Assembly: GCF_002215495.1 (NCBI RefSeq) | Contig: NZ_CP021378.1 | Span: 766,417 to 830,416 of the forward strand | Reading direction: 5' to 3' | Length of the DNA: 64,000 bases | Origin: Porphyrobacter sp. CACIAM 03H1 | Lineage (GTDB): Bacteria > Pseudomonadota > Alphaproteobacteria > Sphingomonadales > Sphingomonadaceae | Shown: piece by piece, positions 48,637 to 58,334 of the stretch | Layout: the number at the start of each line of letters is the position of its first letter | Position numbering within the stretch: the stretch's first letter is position 1 | The notes under the pieces: generated by a model | The model's database searches: none | What the model saw: the letters and a program-made list of their open reading frames with translations, nothing else | Told to the model about the DNA's origin: nothing | Translations under genes and position numbers: made by a program

Positions 48637-50166
48637 TCAGCGCAGGCGGACGGCGATGAAGGCGGGCGGGTTGGGGCCGCGCTGGACGCGCAGCAGGATC
48701 GCCTCGCGCTTCTCGGCCCGGGCGGCAGTGACCTGCGCCACCAGCGCCTCGACCGAGGCGACCGGCTGATAATTGGCCGACAGGATGATGTCGCCGCGGC
48801 GCAGCCCCTTGCGGGCGGCGTCGGCATTGGGATCGACCGCAGCGACCACCACGCCCTGCGTCTCCGCGGGCACGCCGAGCGAGCGGGCGATGCCTGCGCT
48901 CATCGGCATGACCTGCATCCCGAGCGACTGCTCGATGGTGGTGTCCGAGGTGCCGGGCGCCATCGGCTCCTCGGCATTGGGATCGAAGGTCTGGTTCTGC
49001 GCCTGCAGCTCCTGCTCGCTCGGGCGCTTGCCGAGGGTGACGTTGATCGCGGTCCGCTTGCCGTCGCGCAGAACCTCGACCGGCACGGTGGTGCCCGGCT
49101 GGAGATTGGCGACGAGGAAGGAGACGGTCTGTTCGGCAGTCACTTCCTTGCCGCTGATCTTGGTGACGATGTCGCCTGCCCTGATCCCGGCGCGGCCCGC
49201 GGGGCTGGTGTCCTCGACCGACTGCACCAGCTCGCCGCGGCGCTTGGGCAGGCCGAGCGAGGCGGCGAGGTCCTCGTCGATCGGCTGGAGCCGCACGCCG
49301 AGGTATCCGCGCTGGATCTCCTGGCCCGAACGCAGCTGGTCGACGATCGGCGCGGCGATCTCGGCGGGGATGGCGAAGCCGATGCCCACGCTTCCGCCCG
49401 AGGGCGAGAAGATCGCGTTGTTGATGCCGATCACGTTTCCGCGCATGTCGAACAGCGGGCCGCCGGAATTGCCGCGGTTGATGCTCGCGTCGGTCTGCAG
49501 GTAGCGGTCATAGGCGCCGCCCTGCCCGGTGTTGCGGTAGACCGCCGAGATGATCCCGCTGGTCACCGTCCCGCCGAGGCCGAAGGGGTTGCCGATCGCC
49601 ACCACCCAGTCGCCCACCCGCGCCGCGCTCGAATCCCCGAAGCGCACGAAGGGAAAGGTCTTGTTCGACCGGATCTTGAGCACCGCGAGGTCCGATGCGG
49701 CATCCGCGCCGATCACGTCGGCTTCGTATTCGGTGCCGTCCGACAGGGTGATGGTGATCGCCTCGAGCTTGGCGCGGGTATCGGGCGGGTTGATGACGTG
49801 ATTGTTGGTGACCACGATCCCGTCGGCCGAGATGATGAAGCCCGAACCCAGCGACTGCGCCTCGCGGGTCTGCGGCTGGGCTCCGCCGCCGCCCTGGCGA
49901 CGGTTGAACAGCTCGGCGAAGGGCGTGCCGGCAAAGGGATTGTTGGCGACCTCGACCCGCTGGCGCGTGGCGATGTTGACCACCGCCGGCTGGAGCTGGG
50001 CGGTCAGGTCGGCGAAGCTCGCCGGAGCGCCCGCGACCGGGACCACCCGGTCCATCACCGCATCGTCGTTCTGCGCCACCTGCGCGCCCAGCGGCGAGCC
50101 GGTGATCAGCGAGATGGCTGCGCCGCCCACCAGCAGCGCGCTCGACAGTCCGTATACGTAGCGCAC
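48637..50166 (-). CDS. degP: Periplasmic serine protease of the Do/DegP family
   Basis: About 509 residues: signal-anchor or signal peptide (LSSALLVGGAAISLITGSPLGA), trypsin-like domain with the triad His in VVTNNHVI, Asp in ASDLAVLKI and Ser in NRGNSGGPLF, then two PDZ domains (RRGELVQSVEDTSPAGRAGI and VVVAAVDPNADAARKGLRRGDI). It degrades or holds misfolded envelope proteins. Start: I used GTG 50166, which starts just before the signal; GTG 50175 is also possible and the open frame to 50277 adds non-signal sequence. It lies downstream of hflC on the same strand after a 186-base gap. Confidence 0.93.
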   Translation of the reverse strand: MRYVYGLSSALLVGGAAISLITGSPLGAQVAQNDDAVMDRVVPVAGAPASFADLTAQLQPAVVNIATRQRVEVANNPFAGTPFAELFNRRQGGGGAQPQTREAQSLGSGFIISADGIVVTNNHVINPPDTRAKLEAITITLSDGTEYEADVIGADAASDLAVLKIRSNKTFPFVRFGDSSAARVGDWVVAIGNPFGLGGTVTSGIISAVYRNTGQGGAYDRYLQTDASINRGNSGGPLFDMRGNVIGINNAIFSPSGGSVGIGFAIPAEIAAPIVDQLRSGQEIQRGYLGVRLQPIDEDLAASLGLPKRRGELVQSVEDTSPAGRAGIRAGDIVTKISGKEVTAEQTVSFLVANLQPGTTVPVEVLRDGKRTAINVTLGKRPSEQELQAQNQTFDPNAEEPMAPGTSDTTIEQSLGMQVMPMSAGIARSLGVPAETQGVVVAAVDPNADAARKGLRRGDIILSANYQPVASVEALVAQVTAARAEKREAILLRVQRGPNPPAFIAVRLR

Positions 50167-50352
50167 GTTGTTCACGTCCTCTTGGTCCTTATCCTGTGAA
50201 GGAATGCGCAGGCACCCCGCGCCGTTCCTTAAACCCTTTGACGGGGCCGGCGCGAAGGCCGGCAGCCCGCTGTGCAAATGCCCTTTCCGGGGCTGAACGC
50301 GGATTGAACACCCGCGCCCTTCAACGCCGTGCGTCGGCGCTTTGTCGAATGG

Positions 50353-51198
50353 TCAGTTCCCGCCCTTGAACTGGCGGAAATACTCGCTGTCCTCCGACAG
50401 CACCATCGTGCTCTGCCCCTCGCCGGCGAGGAAGGTCTGCCGGTAGCTCTGCATCGCGCGGTAGAAGTCGTAGAACTTCGGGTCTTTTCCGTAAGCATCG
50501 GCGTAGATCTTGGCGGCCTGGGCGCTGGCTTCGGCCTGGATGATCTGCGCATCGCGCTGCCCGGCGGCGCGGATCGTGGCGGCTTCCTCCTGCCGGTCGG
50601 TTTCCATCCGGGTGAAGGCGGCATCGAGCGGACGGCCTTCGGGAAGGTCGGCAGCCTTGATCCGCACGTCGAGCACCTGCGCGCCGTAGATGCGCGCCTG
50701 CTGGTCGAGCGTGGCGGTGATGTTGGCCATTGCCGTCCCGCGCTCGGCGTTGATCAGCGCGGAGAACGGGCGCCGGCCCAGTTCCTGACGCAGCACCGAG
50801 GTGAGGATGGGCAGCAGCTGTGCCTCGAGCTGGCGTTCGGTCCCTGCCTTCTCGACCAGCTTCACGGGGTCGATGATCCGGTAGCGCGCATAGGCATCGA
50901 CCTGGAGGCGCTGCTGGTCGTTGGAGAGCACCTGGGTGCGCTCCATGTCGAGATCGAGCACGCGGCGGTCGATCATCCGCACTTCCTCGACGAAGGGGAT
51001 GCGGAAGTTGATCCCCGCGCCGGTCGAGCCGTAGGGCTGGCCGGGGCGGAACATGTTGAACACCCGGTCGGGCTGGCCGGTGCGGATCACCACCGCCTGG
51101 TGGGTTTCCGGCACGATCACCACGCTGGCGAGCAGTGCGACCACCAGCGCGACGAGGGCGATGATGACGTTGCGGGTGCTGCGGACGAAGTCGCTCAT
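50353..51198 (-). CDS. hflC: Protease modulator HflC
   Basis: 281-residue SPFH/band-7 protein with one N-terminal membrane helix (about 10-30, ALVALVVALLASVVIV). With HflK it forms a large complex around the FtsH protease. PETHQAVVIRTGQP and RRVLDLDMERTQVLSNDQQRLQVDAYARY are band-7 segments. It ends in a coiled coil. The start is 4 bases after the hflK stop. Confidence 0.94.
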   Translation of the reverse strand: MSDFVRSTRNVIIALVALVVALLASVVIVPETHQAVVIRTGQPDRVFNMFRPGQPYGSTGAGINFRIPFVEEVRMIDRRVLDLDMERTQVLSNDQQRLQVDAYARYRIIDPVKLVEKAGTERQLEAQLLPILTSVLRQELGRRPFSALINAERGTAMANITATLDQQARIYGAQVLDVRIKAADLPEGRPLDAAFTRMETDRQEEAATIRAAGQRDAQIIQAEASAQAAKIYADAYGKDPKFYDFYRAMQSYRQTFLAGEGQSTMVLSEDSEYFRQFKGGN

Positions 51199-51202
51199 GG
51201 CC

Positions 51203-52297
51203 TCACTCCCCCTGCGTCTGCGGCTGCTGCTGCGCGCGGCGCTTCAGCTCCGGCAGCGGCAGGTAGGGCGTCACATTGCCGGATTCGACGATCGTCTTGT
51301 CGGTCTTGGACAGGATCTGCTCCATGGTCTCGTAATAGAGGCGGCGACGCGTCACTTCGGGCGCGAGCTTGTATTCCTCGTAGATGTCGTTGAACTCGCG
51401 CGCATCGCCCTGGGCCCGGGCGAGCACCTGCTGGGCCACAGCGCGCGAACGGTTGATTGCGGCGTCCGCGTCCTGCTGGGCCGAGGAGACGTCCTTGAAG
51501 GCTTCCTCCACCCGGCTCGGCGGATCGACCTTGTTGATCTCGATCCCCTGCACCTGGATGCCGGAGCGATAGGCATCGAGCCGCGCCTGCATCCGCTCGC
51601 GCACCTCCTGCTCGATCTCCGCGCGGCCCGCGCCGGTCAGCACCGTGTCGAGGTTCTGCCGCGCCACCGCCGCACGCATCGCCGCCTCGCCGATCTCCAG
51701 CAGGGCGTTCTGCGGATCGTTGAGCTGGTACTTGTAGAGCGTGAGGTCCGAGATGTTCCAGCGGATCAGGTAGCTGAGATCGACGAGGTTCTGGTCGCCG
51801 GTCAGGATCAGCTTCTCGGTCTTGGTGCCGGGCACCTCCTCGAGCCTGACCTGGGCCACGTTCTCCTTCTCGACCGTGTGGATCGGCCAAGGGGCGGTAA
51901 TGTTGGTGCCGGATTCGAGCGTGGCGTAATATTTGCCGCCGAACCACTCGACCACGGCCTCTTCGCCCGGCTGGACGAAGTGCACGCTCGTCACTGCCGC
52001 CCAGACCAGCGCGACGCCGCCGACGATGACGGGCACCCAGCTCTTGCCGCCGGGCCTTTCGGGCAGGCGGAAGGCCGGCCCGCCGGGGCCGCCGCCCGCG
52101 CGGCGCGGACCTTCGGGGCCGCGGTTCTTGAAGATGTCCTCGATGCTGGCCGAACGCCGCTTGCCCGGCTCGCCCCCGCCGGGAAGCCAGGGATTGCGCG
52201 GGCCTCCGCCCGAGCCGCCGCCATCGCCCGAAGGACCGCTCTCGCCCGGCTCGTCGTCGTTGCCGCCGCCGCCCCAGGGGTTGTTCCTGCCAGCCAT
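51203..52297 (-). CDS. hflK: FtsH protease activity modulator HflK
   Basis: 364-residue SPFH/band-7 protein. The N terminus is Gly/Pro-rich (about 1-80), a membrane helix follows at about 85-105, then the SPFH domain with VQPGEEAVVEWFGG and the GDQNLVDLSYLIRWNISD strand. A C-terminal coiled coil carries RAVAQQVLARAQGDAREFNDIY. ATG 52297 begins MAGRNNPW, the family-typical start; the open frame further upstream is on the sense strand of mrp's leader and is rejected. It precedes hflC in one transcript with degP downstream. Confidence 0.94.
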   Translation of the reverse strand: MAGRNNPWGGGGNDDEPGESGPSGDGGGSGGGPRNPWLPGGGEPGKRRSASIEDIFKNRGPEGPRRAGGGPGGPAFRLPERPGGKSWVPVIVGGVALVWAAVTSVHFVQPGEEAVVEWFGGKYYATLESGTNITAPWPIHTVEKENVAQVRLEEVPGTKTEKLILTGDQNLVDLSYLIRWNISDLTLYKYQLNDPQNALLEIGEAAMRAAVARQNLDTVLTGAGRAEIEQEVRERMQARLDAYRSGIQVQGIEINKVDPPSRVEEAFKDVSSAQQDADAAINRSRAVAQQVLARAQGDAREFNDIYEEYKLAPEVTRRRLYYETMEQILSKTDKTIVESGNVTPYLPLPELKRRAQQQPQTQGE

Positions 52298-52429
52298 GGC
52301 GAGGCCCCTGAGGCCAGTGCCAAGACGTTCTCTCCAGCCGTCCAATCTCTGCATAGGCCGTTTATAGGCACGCGATCCGGCGAAAAACAGGGGTTCGCTG
52401 CGTGATTTTGGTGTTAGAGGCGTGGCGCA

Positions 52430-53437
52430 ATGGACAACCCTGCCAATACCCCCCGTGACCCGGAAGCCGAAGAGGCGCTGATCCGCGCCGCGCTCACGCC
52501 CGAAATCAACCACCGCCTGCGCTCGGCCCGCATCGTCGCCCGCCGCGCCGTGATCGTCGCCGAGGCCGGCGACCTGTCCGACGCGGGACGCAACGACCTC
52601 GAAGGCGCGATCACTGCCGCAATTGGTGCCCTGCCCCAAGTGGACGAGGTGCGCGTGGCGCTGACCGGAGAGCGCCGCCGCCGCCGGCTGATCGCGGTGG
52701 GGTCAGGCAAGGGCGGGGTCGGCAAGTCGACGCTCACCACCAACCTCGCGGTCGCGCTCGCGCGGATGGGCCGCCGCGTCGGCGTTATCGACGGCGACAT
52801 CTACGGCCCCTCGCAGCCCAAGCTGCTCAAGACCGAAGGGCTGAAGCCCGCCGCCACCCCCGACGGCAAGCAGCTGGTCGCGATCGACAGCCCCTATGGC
52901 GTCAAGGTGCTCTCGATGGGGCACATCGTCGCCCCCGGCAAGGCGCTCGCCTGGCGCGGGCCGATGACCGGCAAGGCCCTGTCGCAGCTGGTCGATGCCG
53001 ACTGGGGCGAGACAGATCTGCTGCTGGTCGACCTGCCGCCGGGGACGGGCGACGTGCAATTGTCGATGCTCTCCGCCCACAAGCCAGACGGGGCGGTGCT
53101 GGTTTCGACCCCGCAGGATCTCGCGCTGATCGATGCCGCGCGCGCGGGCCAGCTGTTCGATCAGGGCGAGGTGCCGATCATCGGCCTCGTCGAGAACATG
53201 GCGGGCTATTGCTGCCCCGAATGCGGGCACATCAGCGATCCCTTCGGCAGCGGGGGCGTGGAGAAATTCGCCGCCGCGCTCGAAATCCCCTTCCTCGGCC
53301 GCGTGCCGCTGACGCTCGCAACCCGAATCGCGGGCGACAGGGGCGTGCCCCCGGCGGCAGGCGAGGGCGAGGAAGCCGCCCCGTTCCGCGCCATCGCCGA
53401 AAAGCTGGCGCGCTGGCTGGATACCGGGAAGCTCTAG
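52430..53437 (+). CDS. mrp: Iron-sulfur cluster carrier ATPase Mrp/ApbC
   Basis: 335 residues. An N-terminal MIP18-like segment (about 15-80) is followed by a ParA/MinD-type P-loop ATPase: SGKGGVGKSTLTTNLAVALA, DGDIYGPSQP, LLLVDLPPGTGDVQLS. The C-terminal CCPECGH holds the CxxC cysteines that bind the [4Fe-4S] cluster in the dimer. It carries clusters to apo-proteins. Although the P-loop resembles ParA, the PSQPKLL motif and CxxC identify it as Mrp. The next gene starts 3 bases after its stop. Confidence 0.95.
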   Translation: MDNPANTPRDPEAEEALIRAALTPEINHRLRSARIVARRAVIVAEAGDLSDAGRNDLEGAITAAIGALPQVDEVRVALTGERRRRRLIAVGSGKGGVGKSTLTTNLAVALARMGRRVGVIDGDIYGPSQPKLLKTEGLKPAATPDGKQLVAIDSPYGVKVLSMGHIVAPGKALAWRGPMTGKALSQLVDADWGETDLLLVDLPPGTGDVQLSMLSAHKPDGAVLVSTPQDLALIDAARAGQLFDQGEVPIIGLVENMAGYCCPECGHISDPFGSGGVEKFAAALEIPFLGRVPLTLATRIAGDRGVPPAAGEGEEAAPFRAIAEKLARWLDTGKL

Positions 53438-53440
53438 GGA

Positions 53441-55726
53441 ATGGCGATCACCCGGCGCGGATTGCTGGCAGGGGCGGCGGCCGGAGGGGGCCTCGTGGTC
53501 GCCTGGTGGCTGATGCCGCGCAGCTATGCGAGCCCGCTGGTCGCGGCGAGCGGCGAGCACGTGTTCGGCGCGTGGCTCAAGATCGCCACCGACGGGGTGG
53601 TGACGGTCGCCGTCCCGCAGCTCGAGATGGGGCAGGGCATCACCACGCTGCTGCCGCAGATCGTCGCCTACGAACTCGGCGCGGACTGGCGGCAGGTGGC
53701 GGTCGACCCTGCGCCGGTCTCGGGCGCCTATGCCAATGTTCCGCTGGCGAAGAAGTGGATGGCGCTGTGGGACCCGGCCTTTGCCGGGCTTTCGGAAGGC
53801 AGCGACGATCTCATCGCCACGCGCTTCGCCCAGTCGCGGCGCTTCAACGCCACCGCTGCGGGGACCTCGCTCGAAGCCTACGAGATGCCCGCCCGCGAAG
53901 CCGCCGCCGCGGCGCGCGCGATGCTGGCGCAGGAAGCGGCCTCGCGCTGGGGCGTCGCATGGGAGGAATGCGAGGTCGAAGGCGGTTTCGTCACCCACGG
54001 CAGCCAGCGCGCGAGCTTTGGCGAACTCGCCGAGGCGGCGGCGGAATGGACCCCGCCCGATCCCCCGCCGCTGCGCCCCGAACCCCCGCGCGAAAAGCCG
54101 CTCCCCGCCGATGTCGACGGCGCGCCCGCCTTCCCGCGCATCGACCTGCCCTCCAAGGTCGACGGCTCGTGGCGCTTTGCCGGGGACGTGCGCCTGCCGG
54201 GGATGGTGTTCGCCTCGATCCGCCACGGCCCGGCGGGCGGCTCCGAACTCGCCGGCTTCGACAAGGACGCCGCCGCGGGGATCAGGGGCCTTGCCGGGAT
54301 CGTCGAGAGCAAACGCTGGCTGGCGGTCGCCGCCGACACCTGGTGGAGCGCCGAAAGCGCGCTCGCCGCGATGAAGCCGCGCTTCACCACCGCCGCCCCC
54401 GTCAACAGCCCCGACATCGCCGCGCGCCTCGGCACGCTGCTGACCGCGGGCGGGGCCCATGTCATTGCCGAGACCGGCTACGGCCGCGAGGCGATGCAGC
54501 GGGTCGACATCGGGCGGCGCTACGAGGTCGAACCGGCCTATGCCGCACCGGCCGAAACGGCGACCGCGACGGCGCGCTTTGCCGACGGGCGGCTCGACCT
54601 GTGGATCGCAACACAGGCGCCCGAACAGACGCGCATCGCCGCCGCCCGCGCGATCGGCATCGCCACCGAGGACGTCGCGCTTTACCCTGTGGCCGCCGGG
54701 GGCAGCTTCGATGCGCGGCTGGAACACGACCACGCGATCGAGATCGCCCTGATCGCGCGCGAGCTCGGCCGCCCGGTGCAGCTCGTCTGGCCGCGCCGCG
54801 ACGAGCTGATCCGCGCCCGCCCGCGCGCACCCTACTGGATGCTGCTCGGCGCGCAGGTCGCCAAGGGCGGCACCAAGGGCGAGGGCGGGGCGATCGACGC
54901 GATGCGCATCCGGATCGCCACGCCCCCCGGCGCGCGCGAGTTCGGCAAGCGGTTGTTCGCCAACCTCACCCCCGAGGCGGCGATGCGCGAGACTGCGGGC
55001 GAGCCCGATCCGCTCGCCTGCGAGGGCGCGGTGCCGCCCTACCAGATCCCGGCGCTGCTGGTGGAGCACATCCCCGCCGACATCGGCCTGCCGGTCGGCA
55101 GGGTGCGCGGCAATTCGCACGGGCCCCTGATCTTCGCGATCGAGAGCTTCATCGACGAGATCGCGGCAAAGCACGGGCGCGAGCCGCTGTCGTTCCGGAT
55201 GTCGATGCTGGGCGCCGACGTCAGGCTCGCCGCCTGCCTCCAGCGCGCGGCGCAACTCGCCGGGTGGGATGGCGGCGCGGACCAGAGCGGGCAGGGCCTC
55301 GCCTGCGCCCGCATCGGAGAGGGGCCCGAGGCCGCCCGCATCGCCTGTGTCGCCACCGCCCGTCAGGGCGAGGGCGGGGTGCGGGTGATCCGCCTCTCCG
55401 CCGCCGCCGACATCGGGCGGATCGTCAACCACGACATCGCGAAGCAGCAGATCGAGGGGGGGCTGGTGTTCGGCATCGGTATCGCGCTGGGCAACCCGCT
55501 GGAGCTGCGCGCGGGCCTGCCCACGGTGCCGAGCGATGCGGCGCTCGGCCTCCCCACGCTCGCCGATTGCCCCGAGATGCGCATCGAATTCATCGAGAGC
55601 GAAGCCCCGCCCGCCGATCCGGGCGAGCTTGGCGCGGTGGTCGCGCCGCCCGCGATTGCCAATGCGCTGTTTTCGGCTACAGGCTTGCGGCTGCGGCGCC
55701 TGCCCCTACTTTCGGACGGCATATGA
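53441..55726 (+). CDS. Molybdopterin-binding subunit of a xanthine dehydrogenase-family hydroxylase (IorB-like)
   Basis: 761-residue protein with a twin-arginine-like start (TRRGLLAGAAAGGGLVVAWW), so probably exported to the periplasm. It resembles the large subunit of isoquinoline 1-oxidoreductase: EMGQGITTLLPQIVAYELGA, SYASPLVAASGEHVFGAWLKI, and the late PGELGAVVAPPAIANALF that carries the catalytic glutamate. Molybdenum cofactor would be bound across both halves. The small [2Fe-2S] subunit normally encoded beside it is absent from the window. It lies between mrp and hemH. Confidence 0.82.
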   Translation: MAITRRGLLAGAAAGGGLVVAWWLMPRSYASPLVAASGEHVFGAWLKIATDGVVTVAVPQLEMGQGITTLLPQIVAYELGADWRQVAVDPAPVSGAYANVPLAKKWMALWDPAFAGLSEGSDDLIATRFAQSRRFNATAAGTSLEAYEMPAREAAAAARAMLAQEAASRWGVAWEECEVEGGFVTHGSQRASFGELAEAAAEWTPPDPPPLRPEPPREKPLPADVDGAPAFPRIDLPSKVDGSWRFAGDVRLPGMVFASIRHGPAGGSELAGFDKDAAAGIRGLAGIVESKRWLAVAADTWWSAESALAAMKPRFTTAAPVNSPDIAARLGTLLTAGGAHVIAETGYGREAMQRVDIGRRYEVEPAYAAPAETATATARFADGRLDLWIATQAPEQTRIAAARAIGIATEDVALYPVAAGGSFDARLEHDHAIEIALIARELGRPVQLVWPRRDELIRARPRAPYWMLLGAQVAKGGTKGEGGAIDAMRIRIATPPGAREFGKRLFANLTPEAAMRETAGEPDPLACEGAVPPYQIPALLVEHIPADIGLPVGRVRGNSHGPLIFAIESFIDEIAAKHGREPLSFRMSMLGADVRLAACLQRAAQLAGWDGGADQSGQGLACARIGEGPEAARIACVATARQGEGGVRVIRLSAAADIGRIVNHDIAKQQIEGGLVFGIGIALGNPLELRAGLPTVPSDAALGLPTLADCPEMRIEFIESEAPPADPGELGAVVAPPAIANALFSATGLRLRRLPLLSDGI

Positions 55727-55805
55727 CCCCGACATTTGTGCCACAGCCAGGGCAGGCAATCGCCGCCTGCCGGAAACGAAACGTGCACCGCGCGTTAGGC
55801 CGGTC

Positions 55806-56840
55806 ATGACCTGGCAGACCCAGCGCCTTCCGGGCGACCATCCTCCTGCAAAAAGCGGCCGCGTCGGCGTTCTGCTGATCAACCTCGGCACGCCCGACGG
55901 GCCCGACCCCGAATCGGTCAAGCGCTACCTCAAGCAGTTCCTATCGGACACGCGGGTGGTGGAGATCCCGCCGATCGCGTGGCAGCTGATCCTGCGCGGG
56001 ATCATCCTCAACACGCGCCCCCAGAAAAGCGCCAAGGCCTACCAGAAGATCTGGACCGAGCGCGGCTCGCCGCTCGCCGACATCACCGCGCGTCAGGCCG
56101 AGGCGATGGTTGGGCGCTTCGGGGAGAGCGTGCAGGTCGACTGGGCGATGCGCTACGGCAATCCGTCGATCGAATCGCGCCTCACCGCGATGATGGCGGA
56201 CGGCTGCGACCGCATCCTCATCGCCCCGATGTATCCGCAATACTGCGCAGCAACGACCGCGACGGTGTTCGACGAGATCGCCCGCGTGCTCAAGACGATG
56301 CGCTGGCAGCCGACCCTGCGCTTCGTGCCGCCCTATCACGACGATCCCAACTACCTGAACGCCCTCGCCGAGGACCTCACCCGGCAGGCGCGGGCGCTGG
56401 CCTTCAAGCCCGAGGTCATGCTCCTCAGCTTCCACGGGATGCCGCAGCAGACGCTCGAGAAGGGCGATCCCTACTACTGCCACTGCATGAAGACCGCCCG
56501 CCTGCTACGCGAGATGCTCGGGACAAGGCCCGAGTTCGAGGGCGTGCGCTTCGAGACCACCTTCCAGTCGCGCTTCGGACCCGCAGCATGGCTCGAACCC
56601 TCGACCGATGCGACCCTGATCGCCGAAGGGGAGAAAGGCACCAAGCGCCTCGTCGTCGCGGCCCCGGGCTTTGCCGCCGATTGCGTCGAGACGCTCGAGG
56701 AACTGGCGATCGAAGGGCGCGAGGAATTCTGCGAGGCGGGCGGCGAGGACTACGCCGTGCTCGACTGCCTCAACACCTCGGAGGACGGTCTCGCCATGAT
56801 CGAGACCATGCTGCGCCGCGAGCTTTCCGGCTGGATTTGA
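55806..56840 (+). CDS. hemH: Ferrochelatase
   Basis: 344-residue enzyme that inserts ferrous iron into protoporphyrin IX, the last step of heme synthesis. VGVLLINLGTPDGP opens the fold. AMRYGNPSIES, the catalytic His in LLSFHGMPQQTLEKGD and PGFAADCVETLEEL are family motifs. The Cys-rich PYYCHCMK is found in alphaproteobacterial enzymes. ATG 55806 lies 80 bases after the molybdenum hydroxylase subunit stop. A heme enzyme (P450) follows 66 bases downstream. Confidence 0.95.
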   Translation: MTWQTQRLPGDHPPAKSGRVGVLLINLGTPDGPDPESVKRYLKQFLSDTRVVEIPPIAWQLILRGIILNTRPQKSAKAYQKIWTERGSPLADITARQAEAMVGRFGESVQVDWAMRYGNPSIESRLTAMMADGCDRILIAPMYPQYCAATTATVFDEIARVLKTMRWQPTLRFVPPYHDDPNYLNALAEDLTRQARALAFKPEVMLLSFHGMPQQTLEKGDPYYCHCMKTARLLREMLGTRPEFEGVRFETTFQSRFGPAAWLEPSTDATLIAEGEKGTKRLVVAAPGFAADCVETLEELAIEGREEFCEAGGEDYAVLDCLNTSEDGLAMIETMLRRELSGWI

Positions 56841-56906
56841 CGCGGAGCATTATTTACACCAGAGTCAGTTGCGAATCCGAACCTTCACCGGAGCATCGAG
56901 AGAGCC

Positions 56907-58334
56907 ATGGCCACCCTTGCCGAAGCCCCGCAGTACACCGAAGCGAACGGTGGCAGCGCGCCCACCGACGCCCCCCGCCACTGGAACGAGCAGCGCCTGA
57001 CCGAAGCCGATCTGGCCCATATTCCCGGAGAGGCGGGCTGGCCGCTGGTCGGCAACACTTTCACCATGCTCGCCGATCCCCACGCCTTTGCCGAGCGGAT
57101 GATCCGCACCCACGGCAAGGTCTACAGGAACCGGGCCTTCGGCGGCTGGCAGGTCGCCCTGATCGGGGCCGAGGCGAACGAGCTGCTGCTGTTCAACAAG
57201 GACAAGATCTTCTCCAGCGAACAGGGCTGGGGTCCGGTGCTCGACCAGCTGTTCCCGCGCGGGCTGATGCTGATGGATTTCGAGCATCACCGGATTGACC
57301 GCCGCGCGCTCTCGATCGCCTTCAAGCCTGAACCGATGCGCCACTATTCGGGCGCCCTGAACCGCGGCATCGCCCGCGAAGTGGCGACCTGGGCGGGCCC
57401 CAAGACCTTCTATCCGGCGATCAAGAAGCTCACCCTCGATCTGGCGGCCGACAGCTTCATCGGGCTGCCGTGGGGGCCGGAAGCCGACAGGATCAACGAA
57501 GCCTTCGTCGACATGGTGCAGGCCTCGGTCGCGCCGGTGCGCCGCCCGCTGCCCTTCACCAAGATGAAGAAGGGCGTGGATGGCCGCGCCTACCTCGTCG
57601 ATTACTTCACGAAGGAAACCCTGCGCCGCCGTGCGGAAGGCGGGGGGCAGGACATGTTCAGCCAGTTCGCCACCGCCACCCGCGAGGACGGAAGCCTGCT
57701 GCCGGTCGACGAGGTGGTCGATCACATGAACTTCCTGATGATGGCCGCGCACGACACCATCACCTCCTCGGCGACCTCGCTGATCTATCATCTCGCGACC
57801 AATCCGGCCTGGCAGGAGAAGGTGCGCGAGGAGATCATGGCGGTGACGGGCGGCCCCGACGGAGACGGCAACCCGCGCCCGCTCGATTACGACGATCTGG
57901 CGAAGCTCGACCTGACCGAGATGGCCTTCAAGGAATCGCTGCGGATGATCCCGCCCGTCCCCTCGATGCCGCGCCGCGCGCTGCGCGAGTTCGAATATGG
58001 CGGCTACCGCATCCCGGCGGGCGCGATGGTGGGCATCAACATCCACTGGACCCACCATTCCGAGGAATACTGGGAGAACCCCTACGCCTTCGATCCGATG
58101 CGCTTCACGCCGGACAAGGTGAAGGCGCGGCACAAATATGCCTGGGTGCCCTTCGGCGGCGGCGCGCACATGTGCCTCGGCCTCCATTTCGCCTACATGC
58201 AGGTGAAGATCCTGATGGCGCAGCTTCTCCAGCGCTACCGGATCGAGGCTGCGCCCGGCTACAATCCCGAATGGCAGGACTGGCCGATCCCCCAGCCCAA
58301 GGACGGGCTGAAGGTGACCTTCACCCCGCTCTAG
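56907..58334 (+). CDS. Cytochrome P450 (CYP120/CYP51-like long form)
   Basis: 475-residue P450 of the longer, eukaryote-like form. It has the Pro-rich start IPGEAGWPLVGNTFTMLADP, I-helix MMAAHDTITSS, K-helix ExxR in KESLRMIPPV, and the heme loop FGGGAHMCLG. Carotenoid- or sterol/retinoid-oxidising bacterial P450s share this layout, but the substrate cannot be named. An AGAGAG Shine-Dalgarno precedes ATG 56907. No reductase is adjacent. Its position after hemH may reflect a need for heme. Confidence 0.94.
   Translation: MATLAEAPQYTEANGGSAPTDAPRHWNEQRLTEADLAHIPGEAGWPLVGNTFTMLADPHAFAERMIRTHGKVYRNRAFGGWQVALIGAEANELLLFNKDKIFSSEQGWGPVLDQLFPRGLMLMDFEHHRIDRRALSIAFKPEPMRHYSGALNRGIAREVATWAGPKTFYPAIKKLTLDLAADSFIGLPWGPEADRINEAFVDMVQASVAPVRRPLPFTKMKKGVDGRAYLVDYFTKETLRRRAEGGGQDMFSQFATATREDGSLLPVDEVVDHMNFLMMAAHDTITSSATSLIYHLATNPAWQEKVREEIMAVTGGPDGDGNPRPLDYDDLAKLDLTEMAFKESLRMIPPVPSMPRRALREFEYGGYRIPAGAMVGINIHWTHHSEEYWENPYAFDPMRFTPDKVKARHKYAWVPFGGGAHMCLGLHFAYMQVKILMAQLLQRYRIEAAPGYNPEWQDWPIPQPKDGLKVTFTPL

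Noticed and set aside
52430..53437. ParA partition ATPase next to the parS-like site
   Set aside because: The P-loop protein here is 30 kb from the palindrome and has the PSQPKLL motif and CxxC of Mrp/ApbC, not of ParA.
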